NCBI GenBank assembly: GCA_024114885.1
Contig: CP099428.1
Location: forward strand, 682,001-746,000
From: Septoria linicola
Lineage: Eukaryota > Ascomycota > Dothideomycetes > Mycosphaerellales > Mycosphaerellaceae
Direction: 5' to 3'
DNA: 64,000 bases
Within the stretch, counting starts at the first letter, position 1, and each line of letters starts with the position of its first letter. Of this stretch, positions 33,594 to 44,569 are shown piece by piece. The position numbers and the translations under genes were made by a program. A model generated the notes under the pieces. The model saw only the letters and a list, made by a program, of their open reading frames with translations, was not told where the DNA came from and did no database searches.

Positions 33594-34207
33594 GATGGGC
33601 TAAGGGCGATATTACTATTGATTCATTATTGAAGAATGAACGGCCTTGATTTGTACAGATACCATATACCATTCGACAGCGGAAACCCCATATGTACAGG
33701 GAAATGTAGTGACAGCACATGTTCCAGAAATAATTTTGAGCTGTAGCATCACTCGTTCGTGTTTCAGCAGCGAGGCAGATCGATCGCTGACCTGGGTTAT
33801 GCTTATTCACATGCAGCAGGAAGAGAAGCCACTTCATTTTCAGATATTCAATTCGTGGGTGAATGGTTTCTTTGTGGCTCGCTTTCAACTCGTCGCTTGA
33901 ATGCGGGTCACGTCGTGCAATGAATCTACGAGAACTCGTGAGCCTCGCCGAACGTGTCGTGCACTTGCACTTTCAAGAGCTACAACATGTCTGCTTAGCG
34001 ACTACAGCATTTCACTTGCAGCAGGAGAAGCCTTGTTTGATAATGTATACCTTCGCGGTCCGGTCAGCCGAAGCCGAGGCCACTTCTCCACCCTGGTCAC
34101 ATTCACTTCGCCCGTCATCAAACGCTGCACATCGACAACGAGCAGATCAATAAACCCAAGGTCACACAGTACACACAAACGAAACAACACAAGGAGAAAA
34201 TTTTACA
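33594..34207. other. Intergenic, no supported feature
   Basis: About 0.6 kb with only short frames; contains the Cpd1-like gene's promoter. Confidence 0.45.
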
Positions 34208-34828
34208 ATGCCTCTCTCCCTCTGGTTCGTCCTCCGCAAAGGCAACCCTTTCGAAAAAACCGCTCAAGAACTCATCTCGGACACGATCCCCAACCTCTTC
34301 CTCTCCAAAGACCAAATCCAAGAATTCCCCCCTCACGTCACAGTCGCCTCCGGAATCGAAGTCCCCAACGGCAAATCCCCTCAAGAATGGCTCGATAGTC
34401 TGGACACCTCCGAATTCCGCTCCCAACACAACGAAGTCAAGCTCGAACTCGACGAAGTCCAATCCGAAGACCCCTTCTTCCGCAAACTCAACATCGCGCT
34501 CAAAGACAACGACAACTTGAACAAATTCGCTTCTGCCGTCCGGTCTTCTGCCGGTCTGTCTGAACCCGAGGGAGGGTACCGTCCGCATTTCAGTTTGTTT
34601 TATGCAGATACTCCGACTAAAGAAGTGAAGAACAAGCAAGCGCTGATTGAAATGAAGATTGGGTTTGCGATTGGTGATTTGTTCGCTTGTTGTGGAGGGG
34701 CGTTGTGTATTGGGGGGAGTATGGTACTGGTTGATACGAGTAGGCCGATTAAGGAGTGGAAGGACGCGGTTGTGGCGGAGAGGGAGACGGAGTGGACGCA
34801 GTGGAGGATTACGAGGAATTTGGTGTAA
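34208..34828 (+). CDS. CPD1: 2',3'-cyclic-nucleotide 3'-phosphodiesterase (Cpd1-like)
   Basis: A single exon of 206 residues. The two HxT/S motifs of the 2H phosphoesterase fold are both present: H43-V-T45 in PPHVTVASG and H127-F-S129 in YRPHFSLFYAD. The N-terminus MPLSLWFVLRKGNPFEKTAQ is characteristic of the fungal Cpd1 group. The enzyme opens ADP-ribose 1'',2''-cyclic phosphate and 2',3'-cyclic nucleotides, the last step in disposal of the 2'-phosphate removed during tRNA splicing. It is cytosolic by its lack of targeting signals. Length fits the family. The second motif has Ser in place of Thr, which is common. Confidence 0.9.
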   Translation: MPLSLWFVLRKGNPFEKTAQELISDTIPNLFLSKDQIQEFPPHVTVASGIEVPNGKSPQEWLDSLDTSEFRSQHNEVKLELDEVQSEDPFFRKLNIALKDNDNLNKFASAVRSSAGLSEPEGGYRPHFSLFYADTPTKEVKNKQALIEMKIGFAIGDLFACCGGALCIGGSMVLVDTSRPIKEWKDAVVAERETEWTQWRITRNLV

Positions 34829-35235
34829 TTTGGTTTGAGGTGGCGGGATGATGCGAGGTGAGATGAGAAGTTGTGGGAAGTGCGGTGGAGATATGCATGA
34901 TTTTGTGATGAGATATGATGATGAAAATGATCGTGAGTGAGCTGAATAGTGCGAGAAGGAACGAAGATTTACCCAAGAATGTAGTGTGCTACCAGGCTTG
35001 AGTGAAAGACAGACAGATAAGCAGATCGAAGCCTCCTTGAGTACCCGATTGCAGTCTTTGCTCCCAGTCTCGTTTGCTTCATGCAGCCAGCCCAACCTGG
35101 CTTGCATTGACTCGCGACCTCTCCCACACCCGCGAATGTCCCAGCCCCAGCGTTCCTCTCTTAGTGAAAACATAATAATCACAGCTATGCAGTACCGTCA
35201 GTTCCTCCACTTGCCACCAGCTCTACCCACAAGTC

Positions 35236-36036
35236 ATGACTCGAAACCTCGACACCCAAGGCCCCTTCTGGGACGAACGTCAGCTCCTCGAACTTGACCC
35301 ACACGCCGCCGTGAGCAGAGGATACGTCCTCCGACACCACAACCCAGAGATCAGATGGCGATACGTAGGCAACGGCTTCTACGAAGCATGTCCAGGACGA
35401 CCCAACGCAGAAACCGAGAACATCCAAGGCGTGATCTCAACCGCCGTCGGCAATCGCGAGCTAAGTTTCGTGACAACACTCGAGCACGAGACACTCCTCG
35501 ACAACCTACAACCAAGCAACAGCACCTCCGACAGAAATCAACTCGAACGCCTCGCAGCACTAGAGACCACGACCAGACAAGTCGTCCGCATCCGTGCTCT
35601 GGATCCAGATCTCACCTCATTCTCTCCTTCGGAAATATCCTTCTTGCACCTCATCGTCGCATGGCAATACTCCACACAATCAGCCCTTTCCCTCTTATCC
35701 CGCTTTCTCGAAAACACAATCAAAGACCTTCGGACCAGACGCCCTCACGGCCAGCTCTTGTTGCCCCGGTTTCATGATTTGGTTAGAGAGGCGCAGTATC
35801 AGTTTCCGCTTTTGTGGGATCCGGAGGTGGAGGGGATGGTGGTGGAGCAGCGAGGGGAGTTTGCGGCGCAGAGATGCGCGTTGCATCTGAGTGCGGTGAG
35901 GGAGATGGAGAATGAGGGAAATATTGGTGGGATGGCGTTTAATTGGGAGAAGGTGGAGAAGGGGTTGGGGGAGGATTGGTTGAGGGATGTTCTTAGAGGG
36001 CGGCCGGGATCGGGGATGATTGTAGATGTGGATTGA
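35236..36036 (+). CDS. Hypothetical protein, 266 residues
   Basis: An intronless frame from ATG to TGA with normal codon use. The N-terminus MTRNLDTQGPFWDERQLLELD has no signal peptide. The middle contains an amphipathic helical region (LIVAWQYSTQSALSLLSRFLENTIKDL) and the C-terminus ends GRPGSGMIVDVD. I recognise no domain. It sits between Cpd1 on the same strand and the convergent Opt transporter, whose stop is about 190 bp away. Confidence that it is a real gene comes from frame length and composition only. Confidence 0.6.
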   Translation: MTRNLDTQGPFWDERQLLELDPHAAVSRGYVLRHHNPEIRWRYVGNGFYEACPGRPNAETENIQGVISTAVGNRELSFVTTLEHETLLDNLQPSNSTSDRNQLERLAALETTTRQVVRIRALDPDLTSFSPSEISFLHLIVAWQYSTQSALSLLSRFLENTIKDLRTRRPHGQLLLPRFHDLVREAQYQFPLLWDPEVEGMVVEQRGEFAAQRCALHLSAVREMENEGNIGGMAFNWEKVEKGLGEDWLRDVLRGRPGSGMIVDVD

Positions 36037-36228
36037 TTGGTGCTGGTGTTGGTCTGGCGAATCTTGGGTTCGGAAGCTGGATCAATAAGTGCGGTGGGAT
36101 CGGAATTTATGAGCCTTCGTGTTTTTGAGCACAGGTACAAGACAACCTGTAGTGCTGTGACACTCTTCGATCTCTGTCTTGTGCAGCTGAGATGCAAAAG
36201 TGCCCCCAGCGTGGCGACCGTCACTGCT

Positions 36229-38531
36229 CTAGCCACAATAGCTGTCGCGAACACACCCAACTGCACTGCCATAAGCTGAGCCGCCAACATTCGTGATCTC
36301 CAACAAGGCAGAAATGAGTCCACCGATGCCCTCTCCGGCGATCAAGCCGGCCGGCACCGCGTATCCATTCCTCGCGTATGACTTTCGCCACTTCGTTGAC
36401 CAGATCAGTGTGAAGAGAGCACCTGAAGCCATAGCGATAGAGTATTGCGTCGATGGAACCATGAAAGCCAGACCGAACACTGACAGGTTGGGCACAAATT
36501 TGAGGTATCGTGTCGGGATAAGCTTGTATCGTGCATAGACGACGATGATGGAAAGGACACCGAAGGCGATGGCGAGGTAGCCACTGACAGGAGGGATGGG
36601 GAGGGACGACAGCGTGATGGCTTCGGCCACAGCGACCTGGTCACTTTTGTTAGCAAAGGCGATTACGGCACTGGAGAGACACTTGCCCAAGCTCCCAGAG
36701 CTGGCGTGCTGAAGGACCATTCCTCAATCGATGCATCGAGAATACACGGATATGCAGTTGTGAAGAGCAGGAAGAGCCCGACACTGAGCCAGACAGCTAC
36801 AAAACTGCCGCAAGCCTGGCCATAGAATTGCGCGCGATGAGAAGCTCCCAGCAGATAGCCAGTTCGCAGATCTGAAACCATATCTGTACTCTGTGCTGCT
36901 GCCCCAGTAGCGACAATGCCACCAACCAGATTGATCAGCTGCTTGTCATGCAGAGAGTAGTGCCCTGGTGAAGTAACGCCTCCGAAGACTAATTGAGAAG
37001 CTTTTCCGCAGTACGAAGCCGGAGCAATGTCTGCCGTCGCTGCAGATTGCGTGGCGATGCACGAGAACAAGAAGCCAAGCACAACAGACAGAATCGCCAG
37101 ACCGACGTTCATGTCATACTGTAGGGCGAGCACTACGCATGTGAAGATGACAACCAGTAATGTTCCGGATGCCCACATCCATACGGGCACTCTTTCGTTC
37201 GGGGGAACAGGGTCATCGTCTTCGTGATCTTCGCGTAGAAGGAAAGCGTCAGCTCGGTCTTTGGTCTTGGCCCATCGTCTCGTGTTGGGTAATCTCTCCG
37301 CGTACTCTGCTATGACCAGTTTTAGACCTTTATACAATGCTGGAGCATTCATAGCAACTTCGGTGAAAGTAGCGCACATCAGGATCATCAAGCCTGGCCA
37401 GAGCAAGAAGTACCTAGCAGAGGGCTTGTTGACAGGATCGTTAAGGTCTAGCGACTTGTAACTTATGATATCCGGGTTGCTTGCGGAGACTTTCCCGAAG
37501 GTCAAGCCGGTGCGTAAGGTAGCTGGCCCTATGATTCCCCAGGCAAAGACTGAGCCAGCCAGATAGCTCAAACCAACATTGATGCCTGTAAGCATACCCA
37601 CGCCGAAGAAAGCTGGTGTCAGCTCAACGTACCAGCCCCAGTTACTGACCGCTATGATACTCTTCCATGCTGTTGTCTGGTAGATCCACCAGGCAATGTT
37701 CCAATCCCATATGATGCCTGGGGCATATATGCTTGTGGCTTTGAACACGCATGATGCGGCGAACGTACCCACGAGGACCTTTGCTTTGCGCATAGCATCG
37801 CCGGCTAGGCCAGCTTCATGTAGACTGCGAATCGTGACAGCGGATGCTGTTGGCGTAGGGAAAATGCCGCGCAGCCGAATGATGTAGAACTTGCGCAGTG
37901 CGACACCAAAGAAGCAACCATAGAAGGCACAAACTGCCGTAAATGTGATCAAGCGCCAGAAATCCTCCCGCGGTGTCGGAGACATTAGATTTAGTCGGTA
38001 CAATGCAGGCACAGCTCCCTCGAACAGAATCGAAAGACTGCCTGCTCCTGTAGCGATGCTCTGGACTGCCACATTCTCGCGAGGCCCAAAGTAGCCACCT
38101 CCCATGGACTTCGGTAGTAGATTGCTAGATGGCTTAAGAATAGCGGAACCCAGAATTGCGCCGAAAAGTGATGCTCCGAATGTCCATCCTGTTTTCAGAC
38201 ATAGATACATGTTGCTGGCAGAGACGACTGCACCGAGGACACAGCCTACGACAAGTGCTCGAATCGTGAACTGTACTGGCTCGTGTGGCTGACCTGGAAG
38301 GTCCGGGAATGGTTTCGTGATATCCAGCGGCTCATCGCCATGGTCTCTGGTAGCGAAGTCATCCTGGCTTGAAGGCTTGTCAATGATGGTGAACGTAGTC
38401 TTCGCCTTGTCATCTTGGACCGATGGCTGTTTGGACTGCACATTGGCAACGATATCGCTACTAAAAGGAAATGGCAAAGTTCGTCGCCGGACTTACATGC
38501 TGCTAGAAGAACTCAGACGCCTGTATGCCAT
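36229..38531 (-). CDS. Oligopeptide-transporter (OPT) family protein
   Basis: Three exons, 38497–38531 (MAYRRLSSSSS), 36681–38460 and 36229–36636, join to 740 residues. The first intron is only 36 bp (GTAAGT…TTTTAG) and the second 44 bp (GTCTCT…GACCAG). The protein has about 14–16 hydrophobic segments. OPT-family signatures include FTIRALVVGCVLGAVVSASNMYLCLKTGW, PKSMGGGYFGPRENVAVQSIATG and the late GEGIGGLISALLEI. Members move small peptides, glutathione or metal–chelate complexes with protons across plasma or vacuolar membranes. The substrate here cannot be told; the layout is nearer the metal–siderophore/YSL-like fungal branch than Hgt1, which is a soft inference. The C-terminal exon completes the last helices. 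Confidence 0.88.
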
Positions 38532-40001
38532 CTTTCGAGCACGCCATGCGAGACTGCATAGCGTTGACGATAGAAAGTGGTTTCCGCCGTCGGCACACCT
38601 CAACAGCTAGGTATAGGCGAGGTGTGGCCCAGACAATGTGGATTGAGGTGGTGTCGGTTGATCTTCGCAAGCTGCAAAGTGCTGTGCTGCGCGTGGTTAA
38701 GCTTGCTTTCGCGATCCTTCTTGCATGATTGCGTGCTTGCAGAGATCTTGGTCAAGATGTGGTTGGTGCAGCATCAAGGCAATGTGACTGTGGAAATTGC
38801 AGAAGCTGTCCACTCCGACCAGCATATGACTCGTGCGTGTGAAGTTGTCACACCATTGGTGTAACAGGATGAGAAAGGAGAACATCAGAACGACGACGGC
38901 AATGAGGCCACGCATGATCGGCCGAACATTCTTCCCTGCTTGGCAAACGCAAACGCCCTGAACATTGTCGACTTGCGCGTGAACTGTGGTATAACATATG
39001 CGGGCAGAGTCGCGAGCATAGTATGGCTTCAGCTGACCAAGGTAGTGCAGCAGCAGCAGCGATACCGAGGCCCTCGCCGCACTTCAAGATGCAGCAGCAG
39101 AAGCTCCCGCGCTAGTTGAGGAGATTTCCCCTTCTCCTACCCACGCTAGCCATCAACAGTTGGCGAGCAACCCTCTTCGCTATGGCCGCCGCCATTGGCC
39201 AGCGGTGGCAGCTTTGAAGCTCTTTGTCCGTCTGTCGAAATACGCGATCTTGTTGTTTTCTGGCACTTCGGCATTGCGAGTTATGATGCTCAGCGCGCTG
39301 CTGGTGGCTACTCATGAAGCGGCCCACGACTGCTGCGTGCCGTCTGCCGTGCTACACGCTAGGCCACGGATTTGCCGGTCATTGGGAGAATGGACATTGA
39401 TGTCATGATCGTATGTCAGAGCAGCACTGGCAGCACTGCACGTTGATGGCACCACGATGGAGAGAGTGTTGTCTTGGCAACACTGAAATTATAGTTCTAC
39501 CGTCACATCCGACCTCAGTTTACGACCGCCGCAACCGTGACCGACCCCTGGCAAGCAACTGCCATGTATGATGTCAGTCATCGAGGGACACCGATGTAAA
39601 GTCAATTCAGTGCCTACACCGTATCCTGATATGTACTAACGCAAGAGCTCATTTAACCACGAAATGAGCAGGAGACACGCCTCAGCGCGTCACTGGTCGC
39701 CCATACACAGCCAGTGTAGGACAATTGCGATGCAGCAACAAGAGTAGCAGCAGATCGGGGAGGCCATACAACGATATCCGCAGAACGGAGGCCCCGGGAG
39801 CATCAACGTCCGCGATCTAGTACGGCGCCACTTTTGAAAAACGTGTGAAGCCTGCAAAGGCTCTGCCTGTACCCGGTGCTCGTTTCCATAAGCCCTGCGC
39901 TCGTCACTAGCAGATTGTTGCTGCCAGCATGCTACCATCTGACTTACGACGCGTCTTGCCGCTGATTGCCAAGACCAACGTCCGACGCACCGATTTATCT
40001 C
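38532..40001. other. Intergenic, no supported gene
   Basis: About 1.5 kb. Some CAG/GCA-rich spots (around 39045–39105) but no array. No gene or RNA was recognised. Confidence 0.45.
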
Positions 40002-40007
40002 TATAAA
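40002..40007 (+). promoter_or_regulatory. TATA box of the small secreted protein gene
   Basis: TATAAA stands 79 bp before the ATG at 40086, at the spacing expected for a fungal core promoter. An A/C-rich leader without ATG follows it. Confidence 0.6.
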
Positions 40008-40085
40008 TGCTGATGCCGGATTCTAAGTTCTTGCTGAAATAGCAACCCTCAACTCAACTAAGCAACAGGAACTGAAGCAGTCAAG

Positions 40086-40413
40086 ATGAAATTCTTCCTC
40101 GTCACTCTTCTCCTGGCCATCTGCGCTTTGGCCATGGCATTGCCCACTCCTGTTCCAGCAAACAACAATGAGGTATAACTTCTGGAGTCGTCGTCTGCGG
40201 AGACACAGCTCATCACTCTTCTAGGCTGCAACCCTCAGCGAGCGCGGACTGGCAGGGATCTTCAAGCATGTCACGAAGGCTTTGTCAAAGTTGAAGGGCG
40301 GCAAGAAGGGACCTAAGCAGATCATACCCGACATCAAAGAGCATTTCAAGATCACGAACAACGGGAGAGGCACCACCGTCATTGGGAGGTGGGGCACAGT
40401 CAAGAACAGCTAG
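40086..40413 (+). CDS. Small cationic secreted protein, 91 residues
   Basis: Exons 40086–40172 and 40225–40413 flank a 52-bp intron (GTATAA…TTCTAG). It is too short to appear as one open frame. The N-terminus MKFFLVTLLLAICALAMA is a strong signal peptide, followed by a short Pro/Asn spacer. Residues about 36–52 (GLAGIFKHVTKALSKLK) form an amphipathic, lysine-rich helix, then a GGKKGPK hinge and a Gly/Thr-rich tail ending VKNS. There is no cysteine. A TATA box and short leader precede it. The layout resembles secreted helical cationic peptides or small fungal effectors. No family is recognised and activity is untested; the role is inference. Confidence 0.72.
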
Positions 40414-40552
40414 ATCATGGCTCGCTTACACTCGGAGCTAGGCTATGATATCAACCAGACCTTTTATGTGGAAGCGCACCGAATGCGCACCTCTTGAGAT
40501 CTTTCCGGGCTATTGCAGCATTTACATCCCATATTTTCCTGATTGAGCAAAA

Positions 40553-40900
40553 GTGGGCGTCGATCTAGTAATCGAGATCGGCGGTGCGACCAGCCTGTTA
40601 TCAAGTCTCCGCTGTACGCGAAGAGGAGGAACGATCAGCTCTGTCGGTTACTTGAGTGGAAAGAAAGATATTCCGAACGAGCTTCTATCTCTACTCATTG
40701 ATCGACGGGTGAACTTACGAGGCATAAATGCTGGCTCGAGGAAGGACATGGAAGAACTTGTTGCAGCCTTAGAAGCCACGAGACTCCGTTTCGACGACAT
40801 TATCGACGATGTCAGGAAGTTCGAAGAAGCCGACGAGGCGATTCAGCACCTTTGGGAGGGCAAAGTGGTTGGCAAGCTAGTGATTGATGTGAATGGCTAG
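40553..40900 (+). pseudogene. 5'-truncated zinc-type alcohol dehydrogenase (MDR) remnant
   Basis: An open stretch of about 115 codons with no in-frame ATG and a stop just before it. It matches only the C-terminal part of medium-chain dehydrogenases: GVDLVIEIGGATSLLSSLRCTRRGGTISSVGYLSG, then FDDIIDDVRKFEEADEAIQHLWEGKVVGKLVIDV. The catalytic Zn ligands and most of the Rossmann fold are missing. Upstream sequence does not encode them in any frame, so this is a gene fragment rather than a spliced gene. It ends next to the stop of the MFS transporter on the other strand (65 bp). Confidence 0.75.
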
Positions 40901-40964
40901 CTGTATTGATGTGTCTATCTTGTGTATCGGTCTCATGTCATGTATTGCTGTTCGTGCAAACCTC

Positions 40965-42870
40965 TCAAAGTGTGTAAAGGAAGTCGGGCCTCTTATCACC
41001 TTGAATCATAATCTCGTCTTCGCTCATACCTTCAAGCATCCGGTCGCGCTCTCCCGATCGACGCTTGCTGTTCTCTCGAGCAAGCATGGTCCGGATCAAC
41101 GCCGAGCCACCGAACTCGCAGACGATGAGGTATGCAAGCACAACAGCATGTCCTGTCGTGTATCGAGGCTTCTCCGTAGTCATGTAGATGTTGGAGGAGA
41201 CAATTCCGTTCAGATTGCCCCAGCCGACGACGACTCCCAGCAGAATGCCTCGCTTGTACATTCCCTCTGTGTTGTTCGCAGCCCACGTCAGGTTATTTGG
41301 AATGGTAGGGTAGATCCCCATAGCTCCGAGGAATGTACCACAGTATTGTACTCGAGGGTTGTCCGTCGCCAGCAACATCGAGAAGCCAACAATGCCGAAG
41401 CACACAACAGACATATTGCAGATACCACGCTGTTGTGTACGATCGGCGAGCCAGCCAATGAAGACTGTGAGTGTTGCGGCCACAGCATACGGAGGCACTG
41501 TCAGAAGCTGTGCATGAGTCCCGCTGTAACCCATTCCGGCCACGATGGTAGGCAAGAACAGACTAAAAGCGTAGAGAGGCATAAAATTGCCCATCTCCGT
41601 GATGCAGTATGCCCAGCACTTCCAGTCCTTCAGTGCGGAAGCAATGTGACGCTTGTCGTAGTGTTCACCTGAGTTGGACTGGTTGTCGCCAGCCAATCGA
41701 TGTCGAATGCGGAGTCGGTCTTCATGGTTGAGGAATCGAGCACTGTCGGACTATATGTCCAAAAGAGTCAGCCAGAGCTTTCGCATAACACCAGTAGTGA
41801 GGCTTACCCAGTCGAAGATCATCCACCAACACAGCACACCCACAATCATTGTCGCGAGGCCTTCGATGATGAAGATCCTGCCAGTCATTAGTAAGAATTT
41901 CTCATTCACGCGGTATGTCAGTGTCTACCACGCCCAACCAGCCTTGCCACCAAGTCCATCCATTTTGGCTATAGCAGCTGCTAGGAGACCTCCAAAGCTG
42001 CCTGCGAGTGCTGCGTTGGCAAAGAAGATTGAGAGTCGCAATCCAAGTTCAGATCTCTTGTACCAGCACGACAGATAATAGTTGACGCCAGCTAATTTAC
42101 GTCAGCATGTGTGTTGCGGATAGAAGGCTCCTGCTCAGTCACTCACGGAAGAGCCCCGCCTCTGTGATACCGAGGAAGAATCTAGCAACCAGAAGGCCAC
42201 TGTAGCTGTTGACAAGGCCCATGCACATCATGCATAGACCCTTACACGGATCAGTGATCTTTTCAGCCTTCCCTATAGCCTGACAAACTTACCCATGTCA
42301 AGACCACGGCGGTGAAGAACACTCGTGGTCCAACCTTCTTTAGAAGAACTGCGCAAATATAAGCTCTTGTTGATGGCAAGCAGGGCATAGTGGACACACG
42401 GTTTGTGAAAGGCTCAGCTCCCGCATAGGAGACGAAGAAGATTGTCAATGCCACGTTGTAATCGTGTCCGCTCATGTCGAGGTCCTTCTCCATTCCAGCG
42501 AGCCGGGCGTTTCCTATGAATGTCCAGTCAGCCAGTCTGGCCACAAGGCAGAGGGCAAGTTGTCAACACACCAATATTAGTCCTGTCGAGAAAGCACAAC
42601 AGATAGACCAGGCACAGCCATGGAATGAGCCATGCATCGACTTTTCTCATGAGCGTTCTGTCCTGCTAGATTATCAGCCCTCGTCTTGAATGACAGAGGT
42701 GGTCGACAGGTACTGACAATTGCCAGTCTCTCCGCTTCCGACTTGTCCGCATCAGGTCCATTGAGCGAGTTGATGGTACCTGCGACATGTTCGAGGCTCT
42801 CGTCTGGTGGAGTACTGCCACTGGAAATGTGCTTCTCATGCACCAGGCTAGCCTTGAGTAGGTCAGTCAT
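40965..42870 (-). CDS. MFS transporter, allantoate-permease/ACS family
   Basis: Eight exons join in phase: 42718–42870, 42572–42662, 42400–42513, 42293–42348, 42147–42240, 42091–41929, 41877–41808 and 41750–40965. They encode 508 residues. The family motifs follow in order: VRKVDAWLIPWLCLVYLLCFLDRTNIGNARLAG, EPFTNLLLKKVGPRVFF, GLLVARFFLGITEAGLFPGVNYYLSCWYKR, and a C-terminal half with about six helices. This is the anion:cation symporter group (Dal5, Tna1, Seo1-like) that imports small organic anions such as allantoate, nicotinate or pantothenate by proton symport. Twelve helices are expected. The ATG at 42870 is preferred over one at 42921 because it matches the usual short N-terminus. It is flanked by fragments of an ADH and a hydrolase. 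Confidence 0.88.
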
Positions 42871-43802
42871 CTTGTGTCGCAGGTACTTTGTAGAGGCATG
42901 GACAATTCCGCGGAGAGACAAGGCCCCTGGCTACTCTTTATATCATTCCCTTGAGAAGTCAGCTTCTGTGGTCGCATCTCACCGGCCCCTACCTGAGTTC
43001 TGCAGGCCCTATGCGCCAAGCCAACTCAGCTAAGCTGTACAACCTCCCGCGAAGCCACGAGAGAGCAGACCCTGATGGAAGCAATGTCAGCTCATCCAAT
43101 CGATATGGCTGAAGGTTGCATGCTGTGCGTTGGGATCTGGTGCGCTGGGGTCTCTGTAAAAGGGCTTGCATGTTACCAATGGCCTGGGAAAGCTGGTATC
43201 CGTCTACTTTGTCAGCTCGCGAAGACCCGAAAAGGTCCTCGCTCAAGATCAACAGTGCTGGACGCAAGTTCTCGTGCATATTGTCAACTGCGAGTACCAC
43301 GCCCTCCGACCTCGAATCGGAAAGAATATTGGTCCATCGGCCCAGCCACAAGCCGTTTGTAGTTCTAACACACGAGCATGATAAGAACAGCCAAGCTGTG
43401 TATCTTGTGCAACTTGGCAGCTCCAACAAGGAAGCGAAGCTTCAGCTTGGGCATGGAGGCGTTGTCATGCATAAGCACGAGCAGGGAGTAGAACTAACTA
43501 GAAGGATGAAGTCGGCTTGGAGCATCTTCGGCAGACGAATTCAATGTCTTAGTAAGTCAAGAATCGATGACATTGTCCTGGAACTTCGTGGGTCGGTCTC
43601 GATACTGGCGAGGAACACCAGCGGAATTGTTGTTGAATGGAGCAAAGTCGTAGAAGCGAGTGGTGCTCTTTACAGAATCGCAATTGTCTTGACAAACATC
43701 GATCGAAGAGCGTTGGGTGCGGCTGAAGACTATGCGCCCGCTTGGTGTGACGGAAAGAAGTTGTGGCACGATGTGGTGCCGGAAAAGTGGCAAGCCGACT
43801 AG
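42871..43802. other. Intergenic, MFS promoter side
   Basis: About 0.9 kb. A long plus-strand frame (43116–43802) shows no domain and ends at the TAG that precedes the hydrolase remnant. I treat it as non-coding or decayed. Confidence 0.4.
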
Positions 43803-44165
43803 TTCTATTACAGTCGATCAGAATCTGACACAGATCCGCTCTTTGGAGATGTTTTCATCAAACACCATCCTCCCAGCTTCGCTGGTGAACGCTCTCCGGA
43901 CCTGCGCTTCAATCCGTTGCTACATCCAAATCTCAAGGATCTACCTACTTGCTATTTACAAGTCGCCGGCCTCGACCCACTTAGGGATGAAGCACTGATC
44001 TACGAACAAGCGCTGAAGGAGAATGGTGTGAAGACTAGGCTTGAAGTCTACAATGGGTATGGACATATGTTCTGGACGAATTGGCCTGAGCTGGATCGCA
44101 GTAAGGAGTTTGTGCAGGACACATTGGCTGGTTTCAGGTGGTTGCTGGCCAACGGAAGCGGCTGA
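43803..44165 (+). pseudogene. Truncated alpha/beta hydrolase (C-terminal part)
   Basis: About 120 codons in one frame right after a TAG at 43800–43802. The sequence (TDPLFGDV…, FNPLLHPNLKDLPTCYLQVAGLDPLRDEALIYEQALKENGVKTRLEVYNGYGHMFW) is the C-terminal third of hormone-sensitive-lipase-like (fold-3) hydrolases, with the acid Asp in GLDPLRD and the His in GYGHMFW. The HGGG oxyanion motif and the GxSxG nucleophile are absent upstream. Without them the product cannot be active, so this is a remnant unless a distant 5' exon exists. Confidence 0.7.
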
Positions 44166-44569
44166 TAAAGCTGATGGGGACAATTATACCGAGAAAGTGG
44201 TATTGTTCGAACGCAACAAGGGCTTATTCTAAGACAGTTTGATACAGTTGATCTTTTCGGTCCGTTGAGTGGTCGCTAAGCTTCTAACTTCGCAGCTCGT
44301 CGCTGCTGTGCTTGTATTGTTCTCAGAGCTGCTGACACGGAGCGTAATAAGACACCGACGACTATCATAAGCGTGCTATCTCTATGTTTGGTACCGACTG
44401 TGCCATGTTCGATGAATCTTCGGTCAATGAAATGATGACGCTAGACCATTCATGTAAGTACCTGGAAGGATGACCTTAATGGCACTAGGTCGAACATCAC
44501 ATTGATGTATGCAACCACAACACCAGAAACAATCCAAGCTCAGTCACAACGATCACTAGTCTCACAATA
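44166..44569. other. Intergenic, no supported feature
   Basis: About 0.4 kb upstream of the FAD oxidoreductase; probably its promoter. Confidence 0.4.

Noticed and set aside
34118..35182. 354-codon minus-strand frame over the Cpd1 gene
   Set aside because: The plus strand clearly encodes Cpd1 with both HxT/S motifs; the antisense product is an Arg/Val/Phe-rich artefact.
39045..39105. CAG/GCA-rich patch
   Set aside because: Only a few interrupted units; not a microsatellite or an array.
43116..43802. 228-codon plus-strand frame before the hydrolase fragment
   Set aside because: It is in frame with the fragment but carries none of the hydrolase motifs and ends at a TAG. I could not show that it is coding.
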